Below the pieces are notes generated by a model. It searched no databases, was not told the DNA's origin, and saw only the letters and a program-made list of their open reading frames with translations. A program made the position numbers and the translations under genes. DNA of 64,000 nucleotides from Alkalihalobacillus sp. YIM B00296 (lineage in GTDB: Bacteria > Bacillota > Bacilli > Bacillales > Fictibacillaceae): contig NZ_JAIBLJ010000004.1 in NCBI RefSeq assembly GCF_020179385.1, positions 242,534-306,533 on the forward strand, given 5' to 3'. This document shows, one piece after another, positions 62,559 through 64,000 of the stretch (the stretch's first letter is position 1; every line of letters starts with the position of its first letter).

Positions 62559-63863
62559 ATGGATATAAAATTAAAGTATAAAAACCTTTTTTTAATTCTT
62601 GGTAAATGGATTATTCTTGGAAGCATAATTGGTGTAATTGTGGGTTCCACAACAACTTTCCTTTTAGAGACTAACGATTATCTAGGTGATGTACGAGAAA
62701 AAAGTGGTTGGCTCATCTTCCTTCTACCCTTTGGAGGACTAATCTTAGGATACATATATATGAACTATGGAAAGGTATTTTTGAATAACACCTTAAATGA
62801 CACTGCTGAATTAAATAATCTAGTGATAGATGCAGTTCATGGAAAAAAAGAGGTGCCACGGAGAATGGGGCCTATCGTCTATTTTGGAACCTTTTTAACC
62901 GTTCTTTTTGGTGGTTCAACCGGAAGAGAAGGAGCTGCTGTCCAAATGGGAGGAAGTGTAGCTGCAGCAGTAAACAAATTCTTTAAAGTAAACAGATTCG
63001 ACACTAAAATTTTTATTATGTGCGGTATAAGTGCTGGTTTTGGTGCTGCCTTTGGAGCTCCCATAACAGGTACAGTTTTCGGGATGGAAATGGCTGCTTT
63101 AGGAAAGCTGAAATTTGAAGCACTTGTCCCTTGTCTTGTGGCTAGCTTTGTTGGTCACTTTATAACGACAGCGGCTTGGGGGCATGAACACGCAGAATTT
63201 ATTATACAAAGTGTACCAGAATTATCTGTTATTACGTTTATAAAAGTTATTCTTACTTCTGTTATTTTCAGTCTATTAAGTGTTTTATACTGTCAGTTGA
63301 GACATGGGATACAAAAATTATCAGAGAAGCTTTTCAAGAAAAACCATATGAAAAGAGCCTTTGTTGGAGGAATGTTCATTGTGGCATTAACGTTAATAGT
63401 TGGTTCACAAGATTACAATGGCAGAGGCTTAGATATGTTAGAACAATCTTTTAAAGAAGACGTTCCTCCCTTTGCTTTCCTGGCTAAACTAGTATTTACG
63501 TCGATCACTCTTGGAACTGGCTTTGTAGGTGGAGAGGCTATACCTTTATTTTTTATGGGGGCAACATTAGGGAATACCTTACACACATTCATGGATTTAC
63601 CTATGTCATTTCTCGCTGCATTAGGATTAATCGCAGCTTTTTGTGGCGGTGCTAATACTCCTATAGCAGCTTTCCTATTGGCAATGGAGATGTTTGATGG
63701 TAAAGGACTAGAGTACTTTTTTGTTGCTTGTATCGTTAGTTATCTGTTTTCTGGACATCATGGTCTATGGCCTTCTCAAAAAGTATATGAACCTAAGAGT
63801 AGGTTATATAATATCCCCCGCGGAGAAACCATTGAAAATATTGAAAAAAAGAAAAAGCTTTAG
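62559..63863 (+). CDS. ClC-family halide channel/transporter, possibly fluoride-type (CLC-F)
   Basis: A 434-residue ClC protein with the usual inverted helical repeat. FGGSTGREGAAVQMGGSVAA is the GREGP-type filter region carrying the gating Glu, and FGAAFGAPITGTVFGMEM and FCGGANTPIAAFLLAME are later conserved pieces. The first filter motif is LNNLVIDAVHGKKEVPRRM instead of GSGIP; a NNL-I-D form there is typical of fluoride-exporting CLC-F proteins. So fluoride/proton exchange is plausible but not proved. No CBS domains. The spacer after it, to 64000, shows nothing recognisable. Confidence 0.85.
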   Translation: MDIKLKYKNLFLILGKWIILGSIIGVIVGSTTTFLLETNDYLGDVREKSGWLIFLLPFGGLILGYIYMNYGKVFLNNTLNDTAELNNLVIDAVHGKKEVPRRMGPIVYFGTFLTVLFGGSTGREGAAVQMGGSVAAAVNKFFKVNRFDTKIFIMCGISAGFGAAFGAPITGTVFGMEMAALGKLKFEALVPCLVASFVGHFITTAAWGHEHAEFIIQSVPELSVITFIKVILTSVIFSLLSVLYCQLRHGIQKLSEKLFKKNHMKRAFVGGMFIVALTLIVGSQDYNGRGLDMLEQSFKEDVPPFAFLAKLVFTSITLGTGFVGGEAIPLFFMGATLGNTLHTFMDLPMSFLAALGLIAAFCGGANTPIAAFLLAMEMFDGKGLEYFFVACIVSYLFSGHHGLWPSQKVYEPKSRLYNIPRGETIENIEKKKKL

Positions 63864-64000
63864 AAAATTAAAAATGAAAAACGGCAGTCGTTTTAATTTC
63901 GTGATATTGCCATATATTTACATACGGAATTACAAAATATTTGACAGGTTTAATCCCTCTGTTAAAGCCGATGTTAAAATCCCCAATATAGCCGGAATAA

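Overview
The window looks like a chromosomal segment of a spore-forming, aerobic member of the Bacillaceae, probably halotolerant or aquatic. The reasons are AT-rich Gram-positive genes with strong GGAGG ribosome binding sites and some TTG/GTG starts, an aa3-type quinol oxidase operon, a KinB-like sporulation-type kinase, an AprX-type protease, a YhfH-type peptide, and a gas vesicle cluster with the same 14-gene order as Priestia (Bacillus) megaterium. An ectoine uptake operon, a BCCT transporter, a Na+/H+ antiporter and a ClC-type halide transporter fit life in saline water. No rRNA, tRNA, CRISPR array, intact transposon or prophage was seen.

Layout. 0.2-3.2 kb: nsrR and hmp (nitric oxide sensing and detoxification), then msrAB. 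3.4-6.4 kb: decayed regulator and acetyltransferase genes around a methyltransferase. 6.6-9.8 kb: aprX protease, a double P-loop ATPase and a DUF488 gene broken by a stop. 9.9-14.1 kb: a small membrane protein with a well-marked promoter, then qoxABCD. 14.5-24 kb: epimerase remnant, antiporter, fatty acid desaturase, FAD-Rieske oxidoreductase, BCCT transporter, orphan sensor kinase. 24-36 kb: ABC-F protein with a possible attenuator leader, DUF418 protein, hemF, an rRNA methyltransferase, glycerate kinase and a heterodimeric ABC exporter. 36-43 kb: gvpAPQBRNFGLSKJTU on the minus strand. 43.6-46.8 kb: ehuBCDA. 47-51 kb: NarK-type MFS transporter, double GNAT protein, alpha carbonic anhydrase. 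51.2-53.3 kb: a ParM-like actin gene, an adaptor-like gene and an upstream array of direct repeats resembling a plasmid centromere. 53.7-64 kb: isocitrate lyase, small proteins, a luciferase-like oxidoreductase, an M20 dipeptidase, a NUDIX hydrolase, a LysM-propeller protein and a ClC transporter.

Three non-genic patterns stand out. (1) Two interspersed repeat families (called A and B here) mostly lie directly downstream of an intrinsic terminator and in the same sense as the gene that terminator serves. (2) Several spacers carry degenerate arrays in which a 6-8 bp core recurs every 20 bp. (3) The actin-like gene is preceded by several copies of a TGTATACTTGTACACA-type unit, giving a complete-looking ParMRC-type partition module inside otherwise chromosomal sequence. 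The strongest candidates for something not well described are the terminator-linked repeats and the 20-bp arrays. Next are the chromosomal partition module, the ABC-F leader, and the small membrane protein under an exact-consensus cre site.
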